Shown: one piece after another, positions 1 to 11,577 of the stretch | How the letters are laid out: the number at the start of each line of letters is the position of its first letter | Position numbering within the stretch: the first letter of the stretch is position 1 | Assembly (NCBI GenBank): GCA_947652605.1 | Contig: OX393577.1 | Location: 19,409,466-19,473,465 of the forward strand | Direction: 5' to 3' | Source of the DNA: Elmis aenea | Taxonomy: Eukaryota > Arthropoda > Insecta > Coleoptera > Elmidae | Length of the DNA: 64,000 bases | Position numbers and translations under genes: made by a program | The notes under the pieces: generated by a model | What the model saw: only the letters and a program-made list of their open reading frames with translations | Databases searched by the model: none | Told to the model about the DNA's origin: nothing

Positions 1-1098
1 AAAACTTGTTGAAATTTGAAAATTTGTGTAAATAATTCATAAAATCGAGAATGCTCTGAAAAACAATTGAAACTATGAAATAAATAAAAGCTACAGAACA
101 TTTTATTGGTCTAATGATAACGAAATTAAGATTGTTGGAAACACATTTAGAAGATATGTTAGGCGAATTGCCATTATTAACAATTCAAAATCATCAGTAG
201 TTTCAGCAAGAAGGAGCTGGTCCTCACAACGCCCGCATTCTAAAACGATATTAATTTAGATGTACGCTTTCAAAATTCACGACTTGGTACGTTTGGTCCT
301 GTTCATTGGCTTCCGCGATCGCCATGTTTAACGCCTATGGATTACTTTTACATTGATGTTGTTTATGCAACCCTAACGGAAAATATTGAACTTCTTCACC
401 GTAAAATCAAAAATGCTTTCGACTCTATTTCGAGACAAACTATCCTAAAGGCAGTGGACGAAATGAATTTGAGGACTAACCACTACATCATGCATAATGG
501 CGCGCACTTTAAACAATTTAAATAATTATTTATGTGGTGTTTTAAATTTATTGTCATTTCGTTATTTTATTAGACCTATAAAATGTTGTGTCACTTTTAT
601 TTATATCATGGTTTCAATTGTTTTTCAGAGCAGTCTCGATTTTATGAATTATTTACACAAATTTTCAAATTTCAACAAGTTTTTTGAAAGAAAAAAGTAA
701 ATTGGTTACCAATCTGAAAAGCTAATTTTTTTGTCTGTCTGATGGTGTAAAAATCCAATATGGCGGCCATAAGAAATAAAAAAGTTGACTATCGCAACTT
801 GAAATCTAGAAGGCTTAGAAAATTTCTGTTGACGTCATCAAACCCAGGACGGTCAAGAACATAAAGTTACCAAGTTTAAATTAAATAGCGTCAATGGTAG
901 GGAAGATAATAATATTTTTATAAAATCACATTTTTCAGTTTTTTTGTAATAAATCAAAAACGAATCAAAATATCCAGGATTTCTTTTCAGATTCTCAATG
1001 GCCATAAAAATGTGCAACTTTTCTTTAATTTTACCGACCTTGTATCTCTTACCGTTTCCAAGATAGCAATGGTGAGCATCGAAAAAAGCACCACCCTG
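1..1098. mobile_element. CAGGGTG-class foldback Tc1-mariner element, left end outside window
   Basis: Bases 1-76 are an almost exact inverted copy of 609-684, so the window opens inside the left arm of an element with long inverted repeats. The right end is CACCCTG ending at 1098, followed by TA. By arm symmetry the missing left end should lie roughly 415 bp upstream of base 1. Between the arms lies a decayed transposase catalytic region (95-530). About 340 bp from the right end (754-770) is a CCAA-TATGG-GCCAT motif resembling the internal boundary of the 7370, 14861 and 56533 elements. The element sits at a TA inside an older mariner relic that resumes at 1101. The right end is firm; the class is inferred from the terminus, the TA and the enclosed transposase. 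Confidence 0.7.
95..530 (+). pseudogene. IS630-Tc1-mariner transposase, C-terminal catalytic remnant
   Basis: Reading in shifting frames gives the landmarks of insect DUF4817-associated Tc1-mariner transposases. FQQEGAGPHNARILKRY (from 201) stands where the family has FQQDGAPPH-AR. It is followed by a run resembling the G-P--WLPRSP motif and then LTPMDYF (about 335-350). Next come a VY-T-----L--KI--AF stretch and a short NGAHFKQF tail before the stop at 523-525. Frameshifts and stops break it, and the second catalytic Asp reads Glu (QQEG for QQDG), so it is dead. It lies between the arms of the 1-1098 element and is probably that element's own transposase. This is the clearest link between CAGGGTG termini and an enzyme family here. 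Confidence 0.65.
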
Positions 1099-1100
1099 TA

Positions 1101-1345
1101 TAGCACGCAAAGTTCAGGCTATAATTCAAGAATGTGGATTTATTTAGCTGCTCTATCTAGCCCTGACTTAGCACCCTGCGACTTCTTTTTGTCCAGAAAT
1201 CTAAACAAAAACCCTGGGAAAGAAAACTTACAGTCAATAATGGGCTTAAGATACCTATTTTGCAAAGCTCCCGAAAGAATTTTTTCTTGAAGGGATGCTG
1301 CAACTCGATAAACGTTTAATGAAGAGTATAAGTGTTAAAGATAGT
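1101..1345 (+). pseudogene. mariner transposase C-terminal relic, copy A
   Basis: The stretch 1155-1190 reads SSPDLAPCDFF, the mariner motif YSPDLAPCDFFLFPKLK that carries the third catalytic Asp. The DNA from 1128 to about 1340 aligns with 40918-41140, sharing the words around GAATGTGGATTTA and TTTTTTCTTGAAGGGATGC, so both are relics of one mariner family. The copy is 5'-interrupted by the CAGGGTG element ending at 1098 and has no intact terminus. No downstream TIR was found. Confidence 0.65.
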
Positions 1346-2167
1346 TGTTTAAAAAATACAATTTTTAGTTCTTTTATGTGCTTCATTTCATGACTAGGTG
1401 GATAACATAAAATTATTTCCTTGGACATAGGTTCACATAATTATTGTAACAATTTGTCGTAAAATTAATGAAAATTAATAAAACTGTCCTAAAGAACCAG
1501 TGTCATGAAACAGGAGTTAAATTAGTATTGTAGCTTCAACTTAATAAAAGTTCATGTAAAAAATAATTCAAAAGGTGTTAAAATAACAACTGATTCGTTA
1601 ATATTGCATATTATTACATACATAATATTTTTTGCAGTGGTTTCCATGTAAAAAAATACAACTTAATACGCTTTTTTTTGTTTGTTTCGTAATTTACCTA
1701 CTTTATTTCGCAAATATAAATTAAATTTGCTCATATACTTTCACGTAAAAAAATTGGACATACACTTTGTTGCTTTTATGATTTTAACTTTCTTATTCGC
1801 ATCAAAAGGATCATAAATTTGTTGATGGGCTCCATGTAAGATAATACAGCTTTTTAAGAAGGCTACGGACATCAGGTCAAACCCTGAAAGTGTAAACTTG
1901 ATAAATCTGCAATAAAAAATCTCGTACATGGACAATGTAACTTGTAACTAAATTTTATGTTTTATTTTTATTTAAATTTAGGATCATGATGTATCATAGT
2001 CTTTCACAAATAATCGTTTGATACGTGTCATCTTAAATTTAAATTGGATTATGAACTAATAGATCTAAGTAGCAAGCTTTGCTAGGAATTGGAACATTTG
2101 GGAAATCTGGGAGTTGAGGAATTTGCGAATTCTACTTTTTTTAATCGTTTTGTATTAGTAATCTATG
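1346..2167. other. AT-rich stretch without recognised features
   Basis: Many homopolymer A/T runs and only short spurious open frames; no terminus, duplication or protein motif was recognised. Confidence 0.5.
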
Positions 2168-2175
2168 CTTTAAAG

Positions 2176-3434
2176 CAGGGTGGATAAAAATCATGATTTT
2201 TTTAAAAAAATCAAAAAAATCGATTTATTTGATCTAAATCAGATTTTTTTGATTTAAATCAGATTTTTTTGATTTAAATCAAATGTACCATATTATCGAA
2301 TTTAGTGACATATTCACATGCTATTTCTGTTTTGTGCTAATATATTTAATAATCAATATATTTAATTCAATGGTAAATTTTTGTCAAAATGAAAAATTAA
2401 ATATAATGATTAAGAATTTTGAAAAAATCGGTGCTAAATAGTGATGTTTAATTAATTATATACAGAGTGAGTCATTAGTGCGGGATCGGTCGATTGTGGC
2501 TAAACGGCTTGAGATATGAAGTTGATTCAAATGCTATTTTATACAGTTTTTTCTAAACAACACAATAAAAATATATTCAAATATACAGGGTGAGTCACCT
2601 TTCTGGAACTAATAGCAACTTTTATATTTCAAATACAACACCCAAGTTTTTATTTAATATTTTTGACCGCCCTAATTTCAGCTTTGCATCAATATAAAGT
2701 ACTACAGGTTTTTATACAGCGTTGTAAAAAAAAAAATGTTTTCTAAATTATTCAAGGTTTTAAGTCTTTATTTAAAAAATTCTCCTGAAGTTATTTTGAA
2801 ATACAGAGTCTTAATTTGGTATGGACATGCAGAAAAAAATTCTCTGTTCGCTCGATATGAAAAAATTTGAATGACACATACAGGAGTGTTTATAAATAGG
2901 TGGCAACTTCCATGATTTTTAAAAGCTCGTAACTCGATTTTTTCAAATGCAAACCCCTGTATTTTTTTATGTCATCGAATTCGTCTTTAAAAGAGCTTCA
3001 TATTTTGTTAAGTATGTCCTATACTCAAAACGAATACTTTTCGAGATATTCAACATTTTTTTTCAAATCGTTATTGAAGCAATAGAGTGCCGTGGAAATT
3101 GAAAAAACTGACTGTTCACTACGCTAACGTCAAAAACTTGTCATTTATATTTTGAATTATTGCATTTCCACAATGTATTACTTTACAAGAGCAAATTTAT
3201 ATGGTTTATTCACCATTTCGTGTATTTAATTACTAATAGTAATACAATTTTGTTTTATTATAAATTAATATTATATTGTACTCACATAATCTGTGATTTA
3301 AATTGATATTTTTTTTTTTAAATCACTTGATTTAAATCAATGATTTTTTTAAAAAAATCACTTATTTAAATCATGATTTAAATCGTGATTTAAATCGTGA
3401 TTTAAATCAATTGATTTAAATCTGCTCAACCCTG
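2176..3434. mobile_element. hAT-type MITE with GATTTAAATC subterminal repeats
   Basis: The element runs from CAGGGTGGAT to CAACCCTG and is flanked by a perfect 8 bp duplication, CTTTAAAG (2168-2175 and 3435-3442), which is the hAT signature. Both subterminal regions are packed with the palindrome GATTTAAATC and variants: left about 2190-2280, right about 3300-3421 with at least five copies. There is no transposase inside. The interior 2463 to about 2870 holds CAGGGTG-class fragments, so this hAT was later invaded. The subterminal palindromes are plausibly transposase-binding sites; that is inference. Confidence 0.85.
2463..2870. mobile_element. two truncated CAGGGTG-class left ends
   Basis: TA-CAGAGTGAGTCA at 2463 and TA-CAGGGTGAGTCACC at 2586 are two left-type termini in the same orientation, 123 bp apart. 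The text after 2620 (TTTCAAATACAA--CCCAA) resembles the arm near 37200, supporting membership of the same class. No matching right ends were found, so both are fragments inside the hAT at 2176. The right limit is approximate. Confidence 0.5.
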
Positions 3435-3442
3435 CTTTAAAG

Positions 3443-4509
3443 TGTAGGAGTGTAAATGTATGTATGTATGTACTTCGTAGTATAAAATAAAGGGTGGGCA
3501 CATTCGATTGACAGAAAAAAAACTTGTGTTTAATACTTTTTCTCATATCCTTGTTGGGGTGTTATATTTTTGCTGATGCACAGCCACCAAGTACGGGTAT
3601 ATAACTATTTTTAATGGGTATATTGGTTTTGTTCTTGATTGGCGGATCTAATGCCGGTTTTAATGTTACCTAATTAAAGTAAGCACATTCCGTCATTAGG
3701 GCAAAGTTTTAAAATTAAAAAAAGTTGTGAAATCCAGACTTGAATTATTATTTTATTCATCCTTCACTTTTGTTAAGGTAGATAATCTCGCATCTATAAA
3801 TTTCGCAAAAGCTGGTTGCCGATTGCCTTAAATCACTCATAGATTACACCGTAGCTTCGGATTTTCAGTTCCAACAACTCTCTTTGTTTTTCTTTCAGCC
3901 AGCAAGCAATATATTACGTCGAAAGGGATAGAAATACGTAGGCATAAATATAAGCGTGGAACTATAAAAGAGTTATAGATACTTCGTTAGATAGGGCAGA
4001 CTAAGTTGCACTTAATTTTTTTTCCACGACAGCATGGTCTAGACCGGGCGATTAACGACATCTTGTGCGGTTTGCGACAGAAACGGTCGCCATCTTGGCG
4101 GCTTTTCTTCTTTAAGATACCGAAGATACAATTTCTTATAATATCCCTTCACATAAATTATAAACATTGCTTCTAAACAGGGATATAAACATCGGGAACA
4201 GCTATATGCAAAAGATACCAGGAAATATGTTAAAATATGTCGTAGGTTAAAAATATTATGCAACAATGATAATTGCAGTGTTATTTGACTTGATGATTGT
4301 AGAATAGTTTTCGCGAAGAGCCAACACTTCATAAAAAGAGCAATAAACTTTGCAATATATGTAGCAAAAGTTTTCTTATATGCTGTTCCTCTCTTTTTTA
4401 TTTATATATCAAACCTTCATTGGTCGCAATACCCAATAAAACATCGTTGGTCGCAATGTATCCGGGAGATACGTTAATTGTTCGGTATCATCGAGTTATA
4501 ATTTGTTCA
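3443..4509. other. no recognised features
   Basis: Unique-looking sequence slightly less AT-biased around 3900-4100. A 97-codon minus-strand open frame (4039-4332) has no motif I recognise and is probably chance. Confidence 0.4.
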
Positions 4510-4524
4510 TTACAAACGAGAAAC

Positions 4525-5870
4525 CAGGGATGGGGAGTCGGAGTCAGTAGAGAATCGCGAGTCGAAGAGTAGGAGCTTTTTGAGAAGTCGGGAGTAGGAA
4601 AAGCTACCGACTCCCACTCTCTTTTGATTAAGTTTTTTTTAGGATGAGAATAGAATGAAAAATTTAAATCAAAAACAAAGTAGCGATGTCAATCAATTTT
4701 TGTTAACGAAAACGAGAACGATTAAAATAACAGAAACTAATTTTATATGCGAACGTCCAATTTTTATATGCAAAAAATACTTGACTGAACAAGGTTTATA
4801 GACAGCGCACGAATAGGTACAAAACGCATAATTCGAGAAATGCACGATAAGGTTAGTTCTGTAGTCAACCAAATCTTACACCGTGTTAAAATTTCATAGT
4901 TTTCAAAAGCCGATAGTGCCTTTATTTTGAAGTTTTTGAGGTCAAGGTATGTAGAAATATGGTTTTAATGCTAAAACTTTTCGAATAAGTAATTTTATTT
5001 TGTTTAATTAACCCTAGTAAATAAGAGATTAATACCAACAAAGGCGATGTATAACGAGGGGTATTTTGCAGATAAGTTTTGTAAATTGGCACGCATTTGC
5101 GCAATAGTAGATTATAAGATTACCAAAAATCTCCCGTATTCTGAGCCCAATTTTGGATATTTTGCGAATAATACGCAAGTACAAAAAATACAGCATTTTT
5201 GATATGGAAAATAAACTAAATCTGTCGAGTTTCTGTCAAAATTAAGGGTGAAAATGAAGCGAAATTGAATTTGTGATATTCTATTTATTGCGTACCTATT
5301 TCTGTTTGTTATTATTCTTTCAGTTTTTTAACAAATGTTTCAGAACACAATATGTTGAAAAGTTATGGTGCGTATTATAAGCAGAAATATGATTAATTAA
5401 AAGAATGTATCTTTGATAACATATTTTTCACCTTAAATTTGCATGAGTATTGTAAAATTATAATAAAATACATCTTTCACATTAACAGTCCTAGTATGCG
5501 ATTACAGTATTATATTACTTTTAATAAAATACCAAATACAATGAAAGTCGCTTATAACGCGGGTCGGATAAAACCGTGCAAACCCGCATTATATGATAAC
5601 CGCGGTATAACAGAATTGTTGAAAATTTTATATTTTTATTTTTAAAAACTTAATTTTATTACATTTTCTTCATTATTTAGTGAACATACGAAACTAAACT
5701 CTGTTCATCATTATGAAATACACTTGGAAATGAAAAAAAAAACGGCTTTCACTGCAGTGAAGTGTATTTTTTTTTTTTTAATGAAACGAGTCGGGAGTCG
5801 GCGTCGGTTTTAAAAAATACCGACTCAGGAGTCGGAAGTCGGTTATTTTTTTCCCGACTTCTCATCCCTG
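4525..5870. mobile_element. hAT-type MITE with GAGTCGG repeats
   Basis: Terminal inverted repeats CAGGGATGGGGAGTCGG (4525) and its counterpart ending CATCCCTG (5870). Subterminal zones at 4530-4620 and 5785-5860 are arrays of GAGTCGG/CGACTCC. The right flank is TTACAAAC (5871-5878). The same 8-mer stands at 4510-4517, but seven extra bases (GAGAAAC) separate it from the left terminus. The insertion may therefore have carried filler, or the left end may have been rebuilt. The interior is AT-rich and noncoding. Confidence 0.7.
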
Positions 5871-5878
5871 TTACAAAC

Positions 5879-7369
5879 CAATATAATATAATTTGATGAC
5901 AATCAAATTGCTGTCCTATTTGTAATTCAAATCTGTTATATTTTATTCGTATATTCCTCCTAAACATTTTTAAAATATCTAGTCTTTTAAATGTAAAGTA
6001 AAGGGCCTTTGGTTAAATTTCATTTAAGTAATATTACCGTTTTTGGTTATAAATTTAAGTCATTTTTGATAATTAAATATAATGTTTTTTTTCAATGCAA
6101 ATATATTTAACACTAGCTATTTATACCACTTGGTAACAAATTTATAAATAAAAGTGTTAAAGGGTTTATTAGTAAAATTTTTTGAATAAATAAATTGAAA
6201 ATCTGTACCAGTTGGTTGCATGTCGTTCTAAGAATTTTAAGTTTTGGGTGCACTACTAAACTAAATAAATCAGCTATTTAAGCAAATCAACTTCTTTGTT
6301 ACATCGAACGTAAACTTATGTGTTTTTATACATTACTATTAGTCAATAAAAAGGATATGAATTTCTGCTTCACTGAAATACTTGTCTGGATTATACTGGT
6401 ACCCATATTCTGTTTAACGTTCATCGTAGTAAAAGCTACACTTACATTTCAAAATTAAAAAATTAATTGGTTATACGGTTATACGGTTATAGCATAGGTA
6501 TTAGGGAAAGTATTTAATACATGCAAACGCTGTATAACAATGCCGTAACTTAATATTTTAGTTGTCATTGATATGAGATTTTGACACCGAAAGATGAGAT
6601 GATTTTTTAAGGTTTTAAAGAATTTTATATTTTACAAGTTTCATCCCTTATTGCTTAAGATGTATGCTTTTAATAATTAATATTTATGTGAGTGGCTAAA
6701 AACATAAATTTAAGGGATATGTTAAATACATTTTTAATTTGATATCACTCATAAATTTGTTGGTCATTAAGTAATTTGTTAAGCAAAAAACATTGTGTTC
6801 ACGAATAAAAAAGTGAAAAATAGTGACGTAATAATAATTATTACAGTAAATATCCTAGATATTGTGGCATAGAAATATATTCGAAACAAAGAACTATCGC
6901 TAAAACTCTTATTTACAAATTATTTAATTTTAGTTGTTTTATGTGATAAGACTTATTTCAAAAAATAAAATAAAATAATTTGGCAATCAAAAGAGTACAT
7001 AAACAAATAAAAATTATTTAAATTCTTCATTGGCGCATTCGTGCTTTGATAGATTGTAAAATCTTTAATGCTTTCATGTTTTTTCTGTTATTACCATAAC
7101 CAAAGTAATTTTATTGGCCAATAAAGTAACATTATCTCCAAATTGAAAGAGTTGCTGTGAAAATAGCACAATGTTGTCAGTGACAATCGCATCTTGAAAT
7201 ATACACGTATAATGTTACTCGATATGTAGGTAAAGATGTGGGTGAAATTGGCAAAATTGAATTAATTATAAATTTGCAAAACAGATGAAATGTCGAAAGG
7301 TGGAGAATCGATGCTTTTCTATTGCGACACACTTGTATATATTTTGTAAGTTTATTGTATACAATAATC
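5879..7369. other. no recognised features
   Basis: AT-rich, with a short GTTATACG tandem (about 6469-6490); no terminus or protein motif was found. Confidence 0.45.
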
Positions 7370-7676
7370 TATTGTGACAATAATCTACATGTTGTGTTGC
7401 ACGTCTAACTTAGTTGTGGAGAATTGCAAGACAAATTTAATGCCATTTTGACCCCATCAACTTTTTAAAATATTTTGAAAAAATTAAAAACTGACGATTT
7501 TTCAATGGTAAATAAGTTCTTAGCCACCTGTGTTAAAATCAAAATGTAAAATGATACCTGTAGATATTTTTACGTAGAATTAGAAAAAAGTACTTATCTA
7601 AAAAGTCATGGCACACTCAATCCCTGAGATACAAGCTAAACTAGACTTTTTTTAAATGGCAACCTTAGTTGACTAT

Positions 7677-9095
7677 ATAAATATAAAATGGCTTAACACC
7701 CCTTGTGGGGTTGCGCCGCATTGCTGCTTTCAAGATCCGCTTTATGGGGTGGATCACTCCCCGTCACTTCATTGTTTTCACACTTATTTTTCTCCATTGT
7801 TCCCTGTCCTTGGTTTTTTCCTTCCATCTGGTGATTCCCATCCTGCGCAAATCCTCTTCCACTTCCTTCAACCACCTAGATCTGGGCCTTCCTCGTCTTC
7901 TCCTACCACCTGGTTCCCATTGTAGCATTGCTAGTGCTACTTCATTTGCTCTCATTCTCCATACATGCCCCAGCCACTTTATTCTCTGCATCTTTATTCT
8001 TTTTACTATGTCTTCTCCCTTTAATTCCTTCGTTATTTCGTGGTTCATGTATTGCCTACCTTCGTTTTCATTAACTTTTACTAGTCCTAGTATCGTTCTC
8101 ATTATTTTCCGTTCCACTATTCTCAACTCCTCCTCTTCCCTTTTCGTCATTGTCATTGTTTCTGCTCCATACAGAATCACCGGCCTTATTATTGTTTTGT
8201 AGATGTTAATTTTTGTGTTCTTTGTAAGGTGTTTGTTTTTTAGTAACTTCTTATTGGCATAATACGCCTTGTTAACTGCTATTATTTTTTCGTTTATTTC
8301 CGCTCTTCTTTCTCCATTACTACTGATCGTGATCCCTAAGTATTTAAATCTGTCCACCTCTTCAAATTCACAATCCCCTATTTTTATCCTTCCGTTTGCA
8401 CACTGTTTTCCACATCTCATAATTTTTGTTTTACTGCTATTGATTTTCAGACCCATCTTTTCACTTTCTATGGTTAGCTCCGAGAGCATTTTTTCCATTG
8501 TCTTTCTATTCTTTGTTATAATTACAATGTCGTCCGCGTATGCAATCATTTGCCCCCCGCTCGTTCTTAGGCTTCCCTTATTTATATTTCTTACGGCATG
8601 CTCCATAGCCAAATTAAATAATGTCGCTGACAGGGCATCACCTTGCCTCACACCCTTGCTAACTATGAAGTCTTCCGTTTCCCCTTTACTTGTAAGTATG
8701 CTGACTTTGGACTGGTTCATGGTCATTGCTGTCAGCCTTCTTAACTTAGACTCTATCCCTTGCTGTTTCAGTATTGTTATCAGCTCATCTCTTTTAATTG
8801 TGTCGAAAGCTTGCTGGAAGTCTATAAATAGCATTTCTATGTCAATCTGGTATTCATGGGCTTTTTCCATTATCTGTTTGATAGTGTGTATGGCATCGGT
8901 TGTTGATTTGCCTTGCGTGAATCCACACTGGTATTGTCCTACTATGGCTTTTGCTTTTTCCGCTAGGTGTTTTTGTATTATCGACGTTAATATTTTGTAT
9001 GCAACATTTAGCAGTGTTATGCCTCTATAATTTCTACACTCCTGTTGGTCGCCTTTTTTGTGTATTGTGACTATTTGCCCAACTTCCCATTCCTC
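7677..9095 (-). mobile_element. 5'-truncated non-LTR retrotransposon, RTE-like
   Basis: A perfect 10 bp target duplication, AGTTGACTAT, flanks the insertion (7667-7676 and 9096-9105). The element is 1419 bp, reads on the minus strand and is truncated at its 5' end (9095), as is usual for target-primed reverse transcription. The 3' untranslated tail (7677-7763) ends CCATTTTATATTTATA without a long poly(A). The open frame is uninterrupted and the duplication unmutated, so it is among the youngest events in the window. It landed exactly on the internal motif of the 7370 foldback element. Confidence 0.88.
7764..9095 (-). CDS. non-LTR reverse transcriptase, C-terminal 443 residues
   Basis: An uninterrupted frame enters at the 5' truncation point (9095) and stops at 7764-7766; there is no native start codon. 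In order it shows: IHKKGD and NYRGITLLN near the start (finger region); CGFTQGKSTTDAIH; MLFIDFQQAFDTI (motif A with catalytic Asp, about residues 88-100); GVRQGDALSATLFN (motif B); IAYADDIVII (catalytic YADD, encoded at 8529-8540); KYLG; LYGAETMTMTK; and a C-terminal RIKWLGHVWRM followed by GRPRSRWLKEVEEDL. The last two are typical of RTE/BovB-type enzymes, hence the clade call, but a related clade is possible. The missing N-terminus would hold the endonuclease and RT fingers. The protein cannot be mobile on its own without an intact source copy. Confidence 0.88.
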   Translation of the reverse strand, partial: EEWEVGQIVTIHKKGDQQECRNYRGITLLNVAYKILTSIIQKHLAEKAKAIVGQYQCGFTQGKSTTDAIHTIKQIMEKAHEYQIDIEMLFIDFQQAFDTIKRDELITILKQQGIESKLRRLTAMTMNQSKVSILTSKGETEDFIVSKGVRQGDALSATLFNLAMEHAVRNINKGSLRTSGGQMIAYADDIVIITKNRKTMEKMLSELTIESEKMGLKINSSKTKIMRCGKQCANGRIKIGDCEFEEVDRFKYLGITISSNGERRAEINEKIIAVNKAYYANKKLLKNKHLTKNTKINIYKTIIRPVILYGAETMTMTKREEEELRIVERKIMRTILGLVKVNENEGRQYMNHEITKELKGEDIVKRIKMQRIKWLGHVWRMRANEVALAMLQWEPGGRRRRGRPRSRWLKEVEEDLRRMGITRWKEKTKDREQWRKISVKTMK

Positions 9096-9905
9096 AGTTG
9101 ACTATGGGTTCATTAAAAAAAGATTTTTTTTCTCGTTTCGTTAATGTATAGGTTGTAAGTTTATCTGTTATAATTTTTTTAATTATGATGTTATTAATTT
9201 ATTTTTTATTTTTTGACTCCCAGAATATTACAATCTGTCGTAAATGGACATTCAGTAATTTATATGAAACTGTTACAATGTCATGTAGGAGGTTACCCAT
9301 TGGCGAGCTCCTTTTATCATGTTATAATTTAGATTTTATAGTAATAGTAATTGAACCATCATAATTTATTATAAAATGTAAAAATATCCTAAATTATTTG
9401 AGTTTTCAATGTGTTTTTAAGCACAGATAACTTATTTATGTCATCTTTTGTTGTTTTTTTTTTCAATCGCCACTTAAATTAAATTTCATAAGTACAATAA
9501 TTTGGTTATAACTTGCTCATTTTTAAAGATAAACCTATAAACCCATACGTTAATGAAACGAGAAAAAAATTATCTTTTAAATTAACCCATAGCCAACTAT
9601 GGTTGCCATTTAAAAAAAGTCAAGTTTAGCTTGTATCTTAAAGGATTGAGTGTGCCATCTACGGGAATCATTTCACATTTTGATTTTAACATGGGTGGCT
9701 AAGAAATTATTTGTCATTGAAAAAACCGTACGTTTTAAGTTTGTTCAAAATATTTTAAAAAGTCGAAGGTGTAAGTGAAATATTAAAATGGCTTTGAATT
9801 TGAATTCATCTTGAAATTGTGCCCAACTTTGCTAATTTAACCGATTATATAATTCTTATAGTAACAAAGTTACCGATGCAATACATGTAGATTATTGTCA
9901 CCCTG

Positions 9906-10409
9906 TATAGTTTAAGTTTAAATAGATTTGTGTCAGTCTATAAACATATAAAATACTTATACAAATGTTTAAATCAATATATTTCTTTAGTACTTAATAG
10001 AAAATGGTATTGTTTTGATAAAACTGCGTTCCATTCATTATTAATGAATTGAACTATTTCTTACTAAAGTCAAAACTGCTATAAATAATATCATCGACAA
10101 CTGTACAATTATTTGATTGTTTATCTTGGTTAATTGATTTGAACTACTTTTGTAATAATACGGTTTTGTATTACTAGATAAATTTTCTTGCAAAACATAG
10201 TACTGTGATTTTTAATTACAATATTTATTTGTATCCCATCCATCTTTTCAACGAATTGAAAAACTAACAGTTTATTAATACACCTGGTATTGTTGCAAAA
10301 TAAGGTTTTGTTATCTTCCTAATTGCTTTGAATGCTGGCAAAAAGATAATTGAAGATTGCCATAGCCACCTATGTGGTTATAGGGCATAAACTAAGGATT
10401 GAATCCTCA
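9906..10409. other. no recognised features
   Basis: AT-rich; nothing recognised. Confidence 0.4.
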
Positions 10410-10967
10410 CAAGAGAGGGTCACGATACGTTGTCGCTAGAATTTGATTAAGGCTGTATTTATTGCATCAAGGACATCAAAACTAAATGTTTTCCAGAGTT
10501 ATACGTGCCACTGGCCATTTCCTTAGGAAAAATAGGGGAAAAACTGAAAAATTGGTATAAAAAGGTCATTTTTGCGATCCCGTTGGCCATGAAACCGTCA
10601 GAGGCAACATCGAAATTTTTCTTTTTACCAACGCACGCATACTTTCCAAGTAAAATGGTGCAAAGTTTTTGAAAAAATCTTGAACGGTTCCGGAGAAAAT
10701 CGTCAAAAACGAAACCCCTGCGTAAGCCCTATGATTTGAGAAAGAATGCGCGCATTTAAAAAATTTGATTGTGTCTCTAATGGTTTCATGGCCAACGCGA
10801 TCGCAAAACTTACGTTTATAATACAACTTTTCAGTTTTTCCCCTATTTTTCCGAAGAAAATGGCCAGTGGCACGTATACCGCTGCAAAAGATTTAGTTTT
10901 AATGTTCTTAATGCAATAAACACAGCCTTAATCAAATTCTAGCGACAACGTATTGTGACCTTCCCTG
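10410..10967. mobile_element. foldback MITE, AGGGTCAC ends
   Basis: Left arm from about 10410 and right arm ending about 10967 are inverted copies over more than 150 bp. Shared landmarks are ATACGTTGTCGCTAGAATTT, GTGCCACTGGCCATTT and GGCCATGAAACC/GGTTTCATGGCC. Termini are CAAGAGAGGGTCAC and, reverse complemented, CAGGGAAGGTCAC. The two flanks do not show a convincing direct duplication, so the superfamily is open. No coding capacity; the 86-codon frame on the minus strand is an arm shadow. Confidence 0.65.
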
Positions 10968-11569
10968 GTTAGCTGTTGGAACAATTCTGCACTAACACTT
11001 GCATCAAAAAAGTTTTCATTTCATTTGTATATCAACAGCTCTTTGGGCTCCAAATACCAGAGCGTACTATTTATCTTCAGTTGTGTTATGATGTCAGGAA
11101 ACTGCTCACCATACGGTATCTAGTGTAAATGACTTTTCCTAATAGTTATCTCATTTTAATTATATTGTAGTACGAACCTAAATAAAGTAAGTACTGCCTT
11201 TGGCACTTTAGGTTTGCGGACGTTAAATAACAATTGATTTACGGCCAACACAGATTACTACAGTTTATAGAAGACTCACTTTCCTGGATAAATAATAACA
11301 GCCGCACGATTTTAAATTAAAACTGGATAGTGCAACTATTAGAATTTATCTCAGAACCATTAATTTTAGATTGTGTTTTAGTACGCAGCCGTAAACCATT
11401 TCATCTCTAGATGAATCAGTATTAAATGCAGATGTAATTGTGGTTGCCATTAATTCCGTTTCCGTAATTTTAAGATTGTTTCACAATAACAACGGTTTTT
11501 GTAATTAGATTATATCAAGGGAATCGGAGAATGAGTATGTTTCGATGGCGAAAGGACTCGTTTCAAGCA
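10968..11569. other. no recognised features
   Basis: No repeat or coding signal seen. Confidence 0.4.
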
Positions 11570-11577
11570 GTGGCGGA

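Larger units (their letters stand above)
7370..9905. mobile_element. CAGGGTG-class foldback element split by an RTE-like insertion
   Basis: The arms 7370-7665 and about 9600-9905 are inverted copies; both carry GACAATAATCTACATGT next to the terminus and a segment saying GGCACACTCAATCC. The right end is CACCCTG at 9905 followed by TA; the left terminus is degenerate (TATTGTGA). About 300 bp in, each arm reaches a boundary motif, AAATGGCAACC-TAGTTGACTATGGG. Inside it lies a second inverted pair (9096-9170 and 9530-9597, with TCGTTTCGTTAATG). Removing the retrotransposon leaves about 1.1 kb, the same size as the 14861 and 19860 elements. It carries no transposase, so it is non-autonomous. Confidence 0.75.

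Noticed and set aside
3358..3546. Repeated DLNHDLNHDLNH peptide frame
   Set aside because: It is the translation of the GATTTAAATC subterminal array of a hAT MITE.
4039..4332. 97-codon minus-strand frame
   Set aside because: Longest frame outside transposons, but no motif, and irregular composition; not supported as a gene.
7705..8202. 165-codon plus-strand open frame
   Set aside because: Also antisense to the reverse transcriptase C-terminus; composition is S/F/L-rich as expected for a shadow frame.
8269..9030. 253-codon plus-strand open frame
   Set aside because: It is the antisense shadow of the intact reverse transcriptase at 7764-9095 and has no motif of its own.
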